Part shown: positions 34,125-42,822 of the stretch, piece after piece
How the letters are laid out: every line of letters begins with the position of its first letter
Numbering within the stretch: position 1 is the stretch's first letter
Source of the DNA: Clostridiaceae bacterium
Lineage (GTDB): Bacteria; Bacillota; Clostridia; Lachnospirales; Lachnospiraceae
Direction: 5' to 3'
Assembly: GCA_009911065.1 (NCBI GenBank)
Contig: QXWR01000007.1
Span: 62,001-126,000 of the forward strand
Length of the DNA stretch: 64,000 bases
Notes under the pieces: generated by a model
Databases searched by the model: none
Told to the model about the DNA's origin: nothing
What the model saw: only the letters and a program-made list of their open reading frames with translations
Program-made: the position numbers and the translations under genes

Positions 34125-35312
34125 TTATCTTCCAAAAATCTCATCCAAAATCTTATGGGCCACTTTATCTTTGCTCATCTTCTCAAGTTCCTTCACTCCC
34201 TGACGGGTAATCAGCGTCACCACATTGGTATCCGTTCCAAATCCAGCTCCCTCCACCCGCAGACTGTTGGCCACGATCATATCCACGCCCTTTTTCTCTA
34301 GTTTTGCTTTAGAATTATCCACCAAATGCTCCGTTTCCATGGAAAATCCGCACAAAAACTGTCCCGGACGGCGGTTGGCTCCTAACCATGCCAGAATGTC
34401 TTTCGTCCGCTTTAAGGCCAGGTTCATATCCCCCTCACCCTTCTTGGTCTTTTCCGTTCCCACAACAAGGGGCGTGTAATCTGCCACGGCAGCCGCCTTG
34501 ATCACCGCGTCTTGTTCTCCGGCCGCCTCTTTCACTGCCTCAAACATCTCCTCGGCGCTTTTCACCGGAATCACATTTACCCCCAAAGGCGGTTTCAGGC
34601 TTACCGGGCCGCTGACCAGCGTAACATTCGCCCCTCGTCTGGCTGCCGCCAAAGCCACTGCATATCCCATCTTTCCCGTGGAATGATTGGTAATATACCG
34701 AACCGGGTCAATGGCTTCCCAGGTAGGTCCTGCAGTCACCAAAATCTTTTTTCCTGTCAGATCTTTTTTATAGGCTATTTCCATTAAAATATATTCCAGA
34801 AGTTCTTCTGGTTCCGGCATCTTTCCAGCTCCCACATCCCCGCAGGCTAAACGGCCTTTGGCAGGCTCAATCACCTTCATTCCATATTTCATACAGATTT
34901 TCAGATTATCCTGAGTGATGGGATTTTCATACATTCTTGTATTCATGGCCGGAGCGATAAGCTTAGGCGCCTGACAGGCCAAAAATGTAGTGGTCAGCAT
35001 GTCGTCTGCTATTCCATGGGCTACTTTTGCTATTCCATTGGCCGTGGCCGGAGCAATGAGAAATACGTCTGCCCTCTTGGCCAACTCCACATGTTCCACC
35101 TGATACTGAAAATTCCGGTCAAACGTATCCATCAAACATTTATTTCCGGTAAGTGACTCAAATGTGATGGGGGTAATAAAGTTCCCTGCATTTTTGGTCA
35201 TAATCACTTCCACATTGGCGTGAAGCTTCTTTAACATACTGACCAGATTGGGAATCTTATAGGCAGCAATTCCTCCCCCCACTCCCAGGACCACTGTTTT
35301 TCCCTGCAGCAT
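34125..35312 (-). CDS. coaBC: Bifunctional phosphopantothenoylcysteine decarboxylase / phosphopantothenate-cysteine ligase
   Basis: CoaBC makes 4'-phosphopantetheine in two CoA steps. The 395-aa product has an N-terminal flavoprotein decarboxylase domain (GVGGGIAAYKI, the LIAPAMNTRMYENP substrate clamp) and a C-terminal ligase domain (LVTAGPTWEAIDPVRYITNHSTGKMGYAVALAAARRGA, KRTKDILAWLG). AAGGAGG precedes the ATG. It is divergent from coaX, which acts upstream in the same pathway. Confidence 0.96.
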   Translation of the reverse strand: MLQGKTVVLGVGGGIAAYKIPNLVSMLKKLHANVEVIMTKNAGNFITPITFESLTGNKCLMDTFDRNFQYQVEHVELAKRADVFLIAPATANGIAKVAHGIADDMLTTTFLACQAPKLIAPAMNTRMYENPITQDNLKICMKYGMKVIEPAKGRLACGDVGAGKMPEPEELLEYILMEIAYKKDLTGKKILVTAGPTWEAIDPVRYITNHSTGKMGYAVALAAARRGANVTLVSGPVSLKPPLGVNVIPVKSAEEMFEAVKEAAGEQDAVIKAAAVADYTPLVVGTEKTKKGEGDMNLALKRTKDILAWLGANRRPGQFLCGFSMETEHLVDNSKAKLEKKGVDMIVANSLRVEGAGFGTDTNVVTLITRQGVKELEKMSKDKVAHKILDEIFGR

Positions 35313-35343
35313 AATATCCTCCTTACACGACTCTTGTCTTTTT

Positions 35344-35372
35344 TACTAAACATGTTAGAGTCTGGTTTAGTA
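35344..35372. promoter_or_regulatory. Inverted repeat, possible operator between coaBC and coaX
   Basis: TACTAAAC (35344-35351) and GTTTAGTA (35365-35372) form perfect 8-bp arms 13 bp apart, close to a likely -10 (TATACT, minus 35374-35369) of coaBC. The spacing fits a dimeric repressor; the regulator is unknown. Confidence 0.4.
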
Positions 35373-35379
35373 TATCACA

Positions 35380-35437
35380 ATTTTTTTCCATTTGAAAGGA
35401 GTTCCCCCATGATTTTAAGTAATTGATATAAGCAATC
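35380..35437 (+). repeat. Duplicated, broken copy of the coaX ribosome site and start
   Basis: This stretch repeats the sequence before and across the coaX start (35902-35957), including ATTTGAAAGGAGTTCCCCC and ATGATTTTA, but small changes create a stop after five codons. The 440 bp between the two copies hold the toxin-antitoxin module, which suggests insertion with duplication of the target. Confidence 0.75.
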
Positions 35438-35441
35438 AGAG

Positions 35442-35470
35442 TTGAAATTTTTTTCCCACTATGGTATATT
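35442..35470 (+). promoter_or_regulatory. Promoter of the antisense antitoxin RNA
   Basis: TTGAAA (35442-35447), 17-bp spacer, TATATT (35465-35470), pointing toward the 3' end of the toxin gene. Confidence 0.65.
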
Positions 35471-35473
35471 AAT

Positions 35474-35503
35474 AACAAAGAAAGCACCTGCTGTAACAGG
35501 TGC
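35474..35503 (-). terminator. Terminator of the toxin mRNA
   Basis: Stem GCACCTG/CAGGTGC (35484-35503) followed on the minus strand by TTTCTTTGTT. Confidence 0.7.
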
Positions 35504-35600
35504 CTCTCCGGGAAACCGCCGATAGACGGTTAGCCCCCATTCTATTAAAACAGAAATAACTGCTTAGTTTAAGAGGCTAGGGCGGTTATTTCTGTGTTTT
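35477..35600 (+). ncRNA. Type I antitoxin RNA (antisense to the toxin mRNA 3' end)
   Basis: A transcript from the plus promoter would run about 125 nt and end at an 11-bp stem ACAGAAATAAC/GTTATTTCTGT (35550-35595) followed by GTTTT. It is fully complementary to the toxin mRNA 3' region, including the last toxin codons, as in Bacillus TxpA/RatA and BsrG/SR4 pairs. Extent is predicted only from promoter and terminator. Confidence 0.6.
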
Positions 35601-35690
35601 ATCGTGATTTTTGCTTCCGATGGCATAGCCAAGGCTGAAACAGCCAATACATAAGCTTAAAACTGCAATAAGTCCTTCCAATGTCAGCAT
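35586..35690 (-). CDS. Small hydrophobic peptide, type I toxin (holin-like)
   Basis: The 34-aa peptide has a short N-terminus (MLTLEG), one membrane helix rich in Leu, Ile and Cys, and a charged tail (SKNHDKTQK). This is the layout of holin-like type I toxins such as TxpA and BsrG. GGGAGG lies nine bases before the ATG. It has its own promoter and terminator and an antisense RNA across its 3' end. CGGTTAGCCC near the mRNA 5' end can pair with GGGCTAACCG near its 3' end, the fold-back that keeps such mRNAs silent. Such toxins insert into the membrane; toxicity here is inferred. Confidence 0.65.
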   Translation of the reverse strand: MLTLEGLIAVLSLCIGCFSLGYAIGSKNHDKTQK

Positions 35691-35856
35691 TGCTTTAACC
35701 CTCCCTTCCAAGATTCCCTTATGGGGTTTCTATGTAAACAGAGGGATGTATTTTATTCGATATAAGCAAGTTTTGGGGCAATTAACCCAAAGTATAAAAC
35801 ACTGTCCCTCCATAAGAAGGGCTAACCGCCTACCATCTTGGTAGTTTCCAAATAGA

Positions 35857-35885
35857 ATTTTATCATACGATCTGACAAATTTCAA
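35857..35885 (-). promoter_or_regulatory. Promoter of the toxin gene
   Basis: On the minus strand TTGAAA (35885-35880), 17-bp spacer, TAAAAT (35862-35857). The leader of about 160 nt begins with a CTACCA/TGGTAG hairpin. Confidence 0.65.
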
Positions 35886-35930
35886 TCGGATTCTATTCAC
35901 ACATTTTTTTCATTTGAAAGGAGTTCCCCC

Positions 35931-36698
35931 ATGATTTTAGCAATTGATATGGGCAATACGAACATTGTTATCGGCGGAATTGACGCCGGACAAACTTATT
36001 TTGTAGAACGAATTACAACGAACCATGTAAAAACCGGACTGGAATATGCCATTAATATAAAAAACATTCTGGAAATTCATCACATTGACAAATCCCAAGT
36101 AGAAGGGGCCATCTTGTCCTCTGTGGTCCCCCCTCTCAATGCCCCCATTTCCTCTGCCGTAAAAAAAATATTCGGCTTCCGGCCCAGGCTGGTAGGTTCC
36201 GGCATGAAAACCGGGCTGAATATTATTATGGATAATCCAAAGACGGTGGGAAGCGATATGATTGTTGACGCTGTGGCTGCATTAAAAGAATATCCCCTGC
36301 CAGTTATTATCATTGATATGGGAACTGCCACCACCATGTCTGTGGTGGACCAGAAGGGAAATTACATCGGCGGCGTGATTCTGCCTGGTCTTCGGGTTTC
36401 TCTGGACTCTTTAACCAGCAAGACTGCGCAGCTCCCTTCCATCAGTCTGGACATTCCTCAAAAGGTAATCGGTAAAAATACCATAGACTGTATGCGAAGC
36501 GGCATTATGTACGGAAGCGCTGGAATGATTGATGGAATCATTGACCGAATGGAAGAAGAACTGAAAGAAAAAGCGACCATCATTGCCACTGGCGGCCTGT
36601 CTCGGTTTGTTGTCCCCCTCTGCCGCCATGACATTTTGTATGATGAAGCCCTTCTGATGAAGGGCCTGTGGATTCTGTATGAAAAGAATAAAGTTTAA
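35931..36698 (+). CDS. coaX: Type III pantothenate kinase
   Basis: CoaX phosphorylates pantothenate, the first CoA step. The 255-aa product starts MILAIDMGNTNIVIGGI (phosphate loop), and has DMIVDAVAALKEYPLPVIIIDMGTATTMSVVD and IIATGGLSRFV, the type III kinase signatures. Full length. AAAGGAG lies upstream. Its original promoter region has been moved about 500 bp away by the toxin-antitoxin module. Confidence 0.96.
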   Translation: MILAIDMGNTNIVIGGIDAGQTYFVERITTNHVKTGLEYAINIKNILEIHHIDKSQVEGAILSSVVPPLNAPISSAVKKIFGFRPRLVGSGMKTGLNIIMDNPKTVGSDMIVDAVAALKEYPLPVIIIDMGTATTMSVVDQKGNYIGGVILPGLRVSLDSLTSKTAQLPSISLDIPQKVIGKNTIDCMRSGIMYGSAGMIDGIIDRMEEELKEKATIIATGGLSRFVVPLCRHDILYDEALLMKGLWILYEKNKV

Positions 36699-36707
36699 AG
36701 CGTAAAA

Positions 36708-36739
36708 CCAGAGGGCGGGTTATCTTCCCGCCCATCTGG
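36708..36739. terminator. Convergent hairpin between coaX and gntR
   Basis: CCAGA-GGGCGGG pairs with CCCGCCC-TCTGG with one bulge. It begins past the coaX stop and overlaps the last codons of the GntR gene, so it may end both transcripts. No strong T-run. Confidence 0.5.
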
Positions 36740-37415
36740 TCTGCGTATTCATAAGAGAACCAAAGCTAGGAAAAACAATGTCCAAAAATGACCGAATATC
36801 TGCCTGCAGTTCCCTCACTCCTGATTCCACATCCCCTTTTAGCAGATCGTTCACAATCTTCAGATGATTTTCACAATCCATCTTCCAGGTACAATTTCCC
36901 CGCTTTTCCCGGTTTCTCTGAGCATACGCCCTTGTAAGGACTCCGCAGCTTTTCTCCACAACCTGATAGCAGTAATCATTTCCTGCATAAGAAAGAAGTT
37001 TGAGATGAAACCGGGTATTATTCTCCCAGTGCTTTAAAACCGGAAAATCTTCTGTGATTTCCTGGCTTAAAGAAAGAGTATACTCCTTTAACTCTTTTAA
37101 ATCTTCCTGGCTCATTCCGGCAGCCATTCCCCGAAGGCACTCCCCCTCCACCATAGCGCGAAACTCCACAATGTCCCGAATCTCCTTCTCATTGATTCGG
37201 ACAATCTCATATCCGTATCTGGGATAACTGACTAAGACCCCTTCATTGCAAAGTTCAATTAAAGCATCCCGAATGGGAGACTTGCTGACTCCGTACTTTT
37301 CAATCAGCTGCTTTTCATTCAATATTTCCCCCTGTTTATAAACCCCTTCTATAATATCATTCATTACAGAATCGTAAATTTCCCTTTTCAGAGTAGATGC
37401 TTTTCCCTGCGCCAT
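36720..37415 (-). CDS. GntR-family transcriptional regulator (FCD/FadR subfamily)
   Basis: The 231-aa product has an N-terminal winged helix (SVMNDIIEGVYKQGEILNEKQLIEKYGVSKSPIRDALIELCNEGVLVSYPRYGYEI) and a C-terminal FCD effector domain with conserved acidic/His positions (FRAMVEGECLRG, ENNTRFHLKLL, CENHLKIVNDLL). The ATG at 37415 has AAGGGGA seven bases upstream; an ATG at 37448 is also possible. As last gene of the transporter operon it probably controls it; shared boxes at 44705 and 47231 are candidate operators. Confidence 0.9.
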   Translation of the reverse strand: MAQGKASTLKREIYDSVMNDIIEGVYKQGEILNEKQLIEKYGVSKSPIRDALIELCNEGVLVSYPRYGYEIVRINEKEIRDIVEFRAMVEGECLRGMAAGMSQEDLKELKEYTLSLSQEITEDFPVLKHWENNTRFHLKLLSYAGNDYCYQVVEKSCGVLTRAYAQRNREKRGNCTWKMDCENHLKIVNDLLKGDVESGVRELQADIRSFLDIVFPSFGSLMNTQTRWAGR

Positions 37416-37478
37416 GGTGCAGTCCCCTTTCTCACTACCGTTTTTCATACCAAACCATTCCTGCCTTGTTACAGTATA

Positions 37479-38897
37479 TCATAAAATCCGGTCCAATTCC
37501 ATAAGTGCAAGAATATAAGTTTTTACCCCTTTTAACAGCATGTCCAAAGGAACACACTCATCTGGCTGGTGTCCCTGGCCGTGGCCGTTTTCAAAGGGAT
37601 TTGGTGCATCCGGCACTCCCGGTCCGAATCCAATGGCAGCCGGAAGATGTCTGGAATAGGTTCCCCCTCCCATTGTGTAAGGCTCATAATGTTTCCCCTG
37701 AACATAATCGCAGATGCCGCTTAAAACAGGGATGTAAGGATGGTTTAAGGGTACATAGGCCGGGGAAGAACTCTCTCCCATCTCAAACTGAAATCCAAGG
37801 CTGCTAACCTGTTTTTCAAAAGCCTTCTCCACTTCTTCCCCCTTTGTCGTCACTGGATACCGGACATCAAAAGACACAGACAAAACCCCATCCTCCATCT
37901 GGACCACACTTCCAATGCAGGTCAGTTTTCCAGATTCCGAATCTTCAAAGGGAATCCCTGCTCCCTGCCCGTAATCATCTCCGGTCAGAATCATAAGCCC
38001 TCTCACCGCCTCATGGCTCATTCCTGTAAGAATGCCGGAGGATGTCAGCGCCTCTGCCAGAACATACACCGCATTGACCGAACCTTCCGGAAATGCCGCA
38101 TGACGGGAAATACCAGAAGCGGTGATTTTTACGAATGTTCCTTCCTGGGAAACCGTAATCCTCTCCTTCCCCTTCAATCGCCTTTCTGCCTCTTCCAATG
38201 TCACTTCTCCTACCAAAGCCTCTGCCTTGGAAGGAATCACATTGACTACGCTACCTGCCTGGAAAGAAATCAGATTTCCCTCTGCCTGACACCTGGCCTC
38301 TGCCCGGATTAACCCTTTCTCCCCATAGCAAACCGGAAAATTGGTATCTGTCACCAAACCAAAATCCGGAACCTGCTGTGTCCGGCAGAAATATTCAATG
38401 TCCTTCATGCCGGTCTCTTCTGAAAGCCCCAAATACAAAACCACATCATTTTTCAGGCAAATATTCTGTTCCTTTAAAAAACGAAGCGCGTAAAGTCCGC
38501 ATACGCCAGGACCCTTGTTATCCCCCACTCCACGCCCGATTAAAAAACCATCCTTCCTGGTGCAGGTAAGAGGCGGATATTGCCAGTCCTCCCCCAAAGG
38601 AACCACGTCCAAATGGGCGAACAACCCCATCCGTTTGGCCTCTTCTTTTGTTCCCTTCACCAGAAGACTCCCGCAGTAGTATTCGTGGTTTTCCACGGTA
38701 AATCCATATTCTGCTGCAATCTTTGTGGCCACATCCAAAACTTTGGCGCAGTCTTCCCCAAACGGATACGTTCCCTCCCCGGTTCGGGCGATGCTGGGCA
38801 CTGCCACCAAACGGTCCAAATCACGGACAAAAGCATCTGTGTTCTCTTCGATCCACTGATCGATCTTTTTTACTAATTTTTCATCTGGCTGAAACAT
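37479..38897 (-). CDS. M20 family dipeptidase in the transporter operon
   Basis: The 472-aa product has the M20 metal motifs LFAHLDVVPLGEDW, IGRGVGDNKGPG and LYLGLSEETGMKD, and a late MGGGTYSRHLP segment like PepV/Sapep. AAGGAG precedes the ATG. It follows the transporter ATPase gene by about 60 bp, so imported peptides are probably cut here. It differs clearly from the paralogue at 29678-31084. Confidence 0.9.
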   Translation of the reverse strand: MFQPDEKLVKKIDQWIEENTDAFVRDLDRLVAVPSIARTGEGTYPFGEDCAKVLDVATKIAAEYGFTVENHEYYCGSLLVKGTKEEAKRMGLFAHLDVVPLGEDWQYPPLTCTRKDGFLIGRGVGDNKGPGVCGLYALRFLKEQNICLKNDVVLYLGLSEETGMKDIEYFCRTQQVPDFGLVTDTNFPVCYGEKGLIRAEARCQAEGNLISFQAGSVVNVIPSKAEALVGEVTLEEAERRLKGKERITVSQEGTFVKITASGISRHAAFPEGSVNAVYVLAEALTSSGILTGMSHEAVRGLMILTGDDYGQGAGIPFEDSESGKLTCIGSVVQMEDGVLSVSFDVRYPVTTKGEEVEKAFEKQVSSLGFQFEMGESSSPAYVPLNHPYIPVLSGICDYVQGKHYEPYTMGGGTYSRHLPAAIGFGPGVPDAPNPFENGHGQGHQPDECVPLDMLLKGVKTYILALMELDRIL

Positions 38898-38958
38898 GTT
38901 CTAACTCCTTTTTTGACTTTTCACCTTCGCGCCTATCCCCTATCATACAGAAAGGCCG

Positions 38959-39957
38959 TCACTGACGGCCCTTCTGTCCACTTTGACAAAGATGACAGGC
39001 TGCCATATGACCATCGCCCACATCATGAAGCTCCGGACATTTGGTCCTGCACAATTCGGTGGCATACTTACACCGGGTATGGAAATAACAACCGGAAGGA
39101 GGATTTAAAGGACTTGGCACATCTCCGGTCAGAATCTCCCGCTTCATCTGATTATCCACATCTGGAATGGGAATGGCAGAAAGCAGGGCTTTTGTGTAAG
39201 GATGGGCCGGATTCTGATACAAATCTTCCTTTTTGGCAACCTCAACCACCCTTCCCAAATACATCACTGCAATACGGTCTGATATGTATTTTACCACACT
39301 TAAATCATGGGAAATAAACAGATAGGTAAGGTCCTTGGTCTTTTTTAAATCCTGAATCAGATTGAGTACCTGCGCCCGCACCGATACGTCCAGGGCAGAA
39401 ACTGGTTCATCACACACCACAAATTCCGGGTCCAGCACCAATGCTCTGGCAATCACGATTCTCTGCCTTTGTCCGCCGGAAAATTCATGGGGATACCGGT
39501 TCATCATGTTCTCCGGCATACCCACCAGTTCCATGATCTCCCGAACCTTCTGAATCCGCTCCTCATTGTTTCCAATGCCAAAAGCATCCAAGGGAGCTTT
39601 GATCAACTCTAACACGGTCATCCGGGGATTTAAAGAAGCATAGGGGTCCTGGAAAACTAGCTGCATTTTCCGGCGCATCTGACGCATCTGCTCCTTGTTA
39701 TAGCGGGTAATATCCTGACCTCTGTATATTACTTCTCCAGAAGTGGGATTTAAAAGCCGGAGAATACACCGGCCCAACGTGGATTTTCCACACCCAGACT
39801 CTCCCACCACTCCAATGGTTTCCCCCTTGTAAATGGAAAGATTCACCCGGTCTACTGCATGGACCACTTTGAGAGGCTTTCCGGCCCATGTCTTTGAGGT
39901 AACAAATTCTTTTTTCACATCTTTTAGCTCAACCAGAACCTCTTTATCATTGGTCAT
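38959..39957 (-). CDS. Peptide ABC transporter ATP-binding protein (DppF/OppF type)
   Basis: The 332-aa ATPase has Walker [17 protein letters not shown], signature [16 protein letters not shown], Walker [14 protein letters not shown] and the C-terminal oligopeptide_ABC extension with cysteines ([18 protein letters not shown]) that in relatives binds an iron-sulfur cluster. The start is the ATG at 39957 (AAGGAGG eight bases upstream), overlapping the DppD-type gene by 11 bp. Confidence 0.93.
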   Translation of the reverse strand: MTNDKEVLVELKDVKKEFVTSKTWAGKPLKVVHAVDRVNLSIYKGETIGVVGESGCGKSTLGRCILRLLNPTSGEVIYRGQDITRYNKEQMRQMRRKMQLVFQDPYASLNPRMTVLELIKAPLDAFGIGNNEERIQKVREIMELVGMPENMMNRYPHEFSGGQRQRIVIARALVLDPEFVVCDEPVSALDVSVRAQVLNLIQDLKKTKDLTYLFISHDLSVVKYISDRIAVMYLGRVVEVAKKEDLYQNPAHPYTKALLSAIPIPDVDNQMKREILTGDVPSPLNPPSGCYFHTRCKYATELCRTKCPELHDVGDGHMAACHLCQSGQKGRQ

Positions 39958-40942
39958 GTTCCCATCCTCCTTCTGCATCGTATTTCCAGCAGCGCACTTT
40001 ATGTCCATCCACCTCTGCAAGTCCCGGCTCTTTCTCAAAACATTGTTTCTTTGCTTCCGGGCAACGGGTGCAGAACCGGCAGCCCTTTGGCATTTCGGAA
40101 AGATCTGGAACAGAACCTTTGATGTTAAACAGTTTCTCACCGGAATCCTGGTCCAGACGGGGAATGGATTTTAACAGTCCCTGAGTGTAGGGATGAAGAG
40201 GATTTTTAAAAATGCTTCTCACATCACTGTACTCCATCTCCTTGCCTGCATACATTACCATCACATCATCCGCCATCTCTGCCACCACCCCCATATCATG
40301 GGTAATCAACATAATCGACTTGTTTTCCTTCTCCTTTAATTCCCGCATCAGTTCCAAAATCTGTGCCTGAATGGTCACGTCCAACGCTGTAGTAGGCTCG
40401 TCGGCAATAAACAGAGAAGCGTTGCAGGACAAAGCCATGGCAATCATAACCCGTTGACGCATACCTCCAGAAAGCTGATGGGGATATTCTTTCAGACGCT
40501 GTGCCGGAGAAGGGATACCCACCTTTTGAAGCATTTCCTCTGCACGGTCCCAGGCTTCTTTTTTGTCCATCTTGCTGTGGGCGGTTATGGTTTCCACCAG
40601 CTGCTTTCCAATGGTCATCACCGGATTCAGCCCTGTCATGGAATCCTGGAAAATCATTGCAATCTCGTTTCCTCGAATCTGGCGGATTTCCTTCTCGGAA
40701 AGCTTGGTCAGATCTTTTCCTCCAAAAAGAATCTCCCCAGATGCAATTTTTCCGGAATGAGCCGGAATCAGCCGCAGAATCGACATACTTGTCACCGACT
40801 TGCCACAGCCGGACTCTCCCACGATTCCCAGTGTCTTGCCTTTTTTGATGACAAAAGACACTCCGTCCACAGCAGTAACAATCCCGTTCTTGCCGGAAAA
40901 CTGAGTTACCAGCTTTTTCACTTCAATTAAATTCTCAGACAT
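39947..40942 (-). CDS. Peptide ABC transporter ATP-binding protein (DppD/OppD type)
   Basis: The 331-aa ATPase has Walker [18 protein letters not shown], signature LSGGMRQRVMIAMALS, Walker B LFIADEPTTALDV and a C-terminal cysteine segment (CRFCTRCPEAKKQC). It partners with the DppF-type ATPase. An attenuator-like hairpin separates it from the binding-protein gene. Confidence 0.93.
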   Translation of the reverse strand: MSENLIEVKKLVTQFSGKNGIVTAVDGVSFVIKKGKTLGIVGESGCGKSVTSMSILRLIPAHSGKIASGEILFGGKDLTKLSEKEIRQIRGNEIAMIFQDSMTGLNPVMTIGKQLVETITAHSKMDKKEAWDRAEEMLQKVGIPSPAQRLKEYPHQLSGGMRQRVMIAMALSCNASLFIADEPTTALDVTIQAQILELMRELKEKENKSIMLITHDMGVVAEMADDVMVMYAGKEMEYSDVRSIFKNPLHPYTQGLLKSIPRLDQDSGEKLFNIKGSVPDLSEMPKGCRFCTRCPEAKKQCFEKEPGLAEVDGHKVRCWKYDAEGGWEHDQ

Positions 40943-41010
40943 TTACCTACCTCGCTTTTTTCTCTGTAAGAAGATGTCCCGCCGAACCAACGTCTTCGGC
41001 TAAAATCCGG

Positions 41011-41069
41011 AAAAATCCGGAGTCAAAGGAGAGAGAAGGCAAGAATCCACGCTCCTTCCTCTGACCCGG
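41011..41069 (-). terminator. Partial terminator between binding-protein and ATPase genes
   Basis: A long imperfect stem (CCGGGTCAGAGGAAGGAG with CTCTCTCCTTTGACTCCGG, 41017-41069) is followed on the minus strand by ATTTTT. Such attenuators raise binding-protein output over the ATPases. Confidence 0.6.
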
Positions 41070-41114
41070 ACTTTCATCCTCACTTAACCAAAAGACATTG
41101 CCGTCTGAACGTTT

Positions 41115-42809
41115 TTATTTGTTCACTTTCCAGGTCCATACATTTTTGTTCACATTGTAGTCAACCGCCCCTTCCCGGACATTTTCCAGCTTGTCGCTGT
41201 GGGCAAAAAGGTCATTGGTGAAATACAAATATGCTTTGGGCATCTGCTGGAACAGAACTTCCTGGTACTCATCATAAATCTTTTTCCGGGCTTCAAAGGT
41301 AATCTCCTTGGCTCCGGACTCACCGATCTGTCCCAAAGTCGGATCTTTTAACTGGGCAAAGTTATTGATGTAGCCAGCAGTCACGTTAGGCACAGACTCG
41401 GAAGGATCTACAGAGCCGGAAGAACCGATAAAGCAAAGATCATAATCGCCGTTGCGGGCATTGGTCAGCAAAGTCGGGAAATCCAACGTCTGGATTCTTG
41501 TCTTAATGCCGATTTTCTGTAAATCCTGCTGAATCAAAATCGCGCTCTTTTCTCTTACCTCATTTCCAGTGGAAACCAGCACTTCCAGTTCCCGGTTGGG
41601 GTCCCATCCGGCAGCCTCTACCATGGATTTTGCTTTCTCCGGGTCATACTCAATGGGAAGCAGTTTGGTGTTAAAATATTTGTGGTCTTCTGGCAGCGGT
41701 CCAATGGCAATCCGCGCCTGTCCCTGAAGCAGCTGATCCACAATCACCTGACGGTTAATGGCCAGACTGATAGCATGACGAATCTCTTCGGTCAGATAAT
41801 CCCTGGAGGTGTTCATCGCCATATACTGATAGGCAAAGGTAGGAATGGATTTTGCCACTACTCCTGGTGTGTTGTTGGCTGCCTCCCAGTCTGCCAGAGG
41901 AAGCTGGGTATTGCCGGAAAGAACATCAATCTCCCCGCTCATCAGACCAGACAGAAGGTTGGAAGACTGGACTTTCTTAAATACCAGACGGTCAAAATCC
42001 GGAGCGCCCAAGTAATAGTCTTTGTTGGCCTTAAATTCAATGGACACTCCAGATTCTGTAGAGTCAAAAATACAGGGTCCGGAACCAATTGGTTTCTGCC
42101 AGAAAGCGTCATTGACCAAATCTGCATCGGAAATACCAGAAAGCAGGTGTTTGGGAATAATATAAAAATCACGGTTAATCAAAGCATAAATAATGGATGG
42201 GTCCATGGGAGTCTTTAAGGTGAACTCCACCGTATGGTCGTCAATGGCTTTTACACCCACACTGTCTGCAGACAGCTCACATCCCGTCTCGTCGGTTCCC
42301 TCAAAATACTGCATACGAATCCGGCGCAGATAATTAAATTCTGCGGAAGAGGCCACCTGTGCAGAATAAACAATATCCTCTGCAGTAACTGGTTCTCCAT
42401 CGTGCCATTTTGCATTTTCATTGAGGTGATAAATAATCTTGTCCTGAGCTTCGTTGGTCTCCCAGCTGTCTGCCAGACGAGGCTCAAAGGTTCCGTCGGT
42501 GTTGATTACCATAAGACGGTCAAACATCAGCTCATTTACGTTGTCAGCTCCTGCATTGGTGGTATTCATTACCATAAAACTGTCCCAGTCGCCAGTCTGT
42601 GCCATGACAACCACCTTTTCGCCGCCGGAAGTCTGAGCATTGGACTCTTTCTGATCTCCAGAAGCCCCATTCCCTCCTTCTGTGGCGCTGCCTGCTGCCT
42701 GATTTCCTGCGCCTTCATTTCCTGCGCTCTGACCGCCTCCGCCACATGCAGAAAGCATCAAAACACATGCCATGGAAGCTGCTGCTGCTTTTACAAAATT
42801 CCGTTTCAT
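41115..42809 (-). CDS. Peptide ABC transporter substrate-binding lipoprotein
   Basis: The 564-aa product has a lipoprotein signal (MACVLMLSACGGGG, lipidated Cys about 22), a Gly/Asn/Ser-rich linker and an SBP_bac_5 fold (YHLNENAKWHDGEPVTAEDIVYS, RHAISLAINRQVIVDQLLQGQA, YDPEKAKSMVEAAGWD). It captures peptides outside the membrane for DppBC. The ATG at 42809 follows AGGAGG; the longer frame is rejected. Confidence 0.93.
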   Translation of the reverse strand: MKRNFVKAAAASMACVLMLSACGGGGQSAGNEGAGNQAAGSATEGGNGASGDQKESNAQTSGGEKVVVMAQTGDWDSFMVMNTTNAGADNVNELMFDRLMVINTDGTFEPRLADSWETNEAQDKIIYHLNENAKWHDGEPVTAEDIVYSAQVASSAEFNYLRRIRMQYFEGTDETGCELSADSVGVKAIDDHTVEFTLKTPMDPSIIYALINRDFYIIPKHLLSGISDADLVNDAFWQKPIGSGPCIFDSTESGVSIEFKANKDYYLGAPDFDRLVFKKVQSSNLLSGLMSGEIDVLSGNTQLPLADWEAANNTPGVVAKSIPTFAYQYMAMNTSRDYLTEEIRHAISLAINRQVIVDQLLQGQARIAIGPLPEDHKYFNTKLLPIEYDPEKAKSMVEAAGWDPNRELEVLVSTGNEVREKSAILIQQDLQKIGIKTRIQTLDFPTLLTNARNGDYDLCFIGSSGSVDPSESVPNVTAGYINNFAQLKDPTLGQIGESGAKEITFEARKKIYDEYQEVLFQQMPKAYLYFTNDLFAHSDKLENVREGAVDYNVNKNVWTWKVNK

Positions 42810-42822
42810 AATGATCCTCCTT

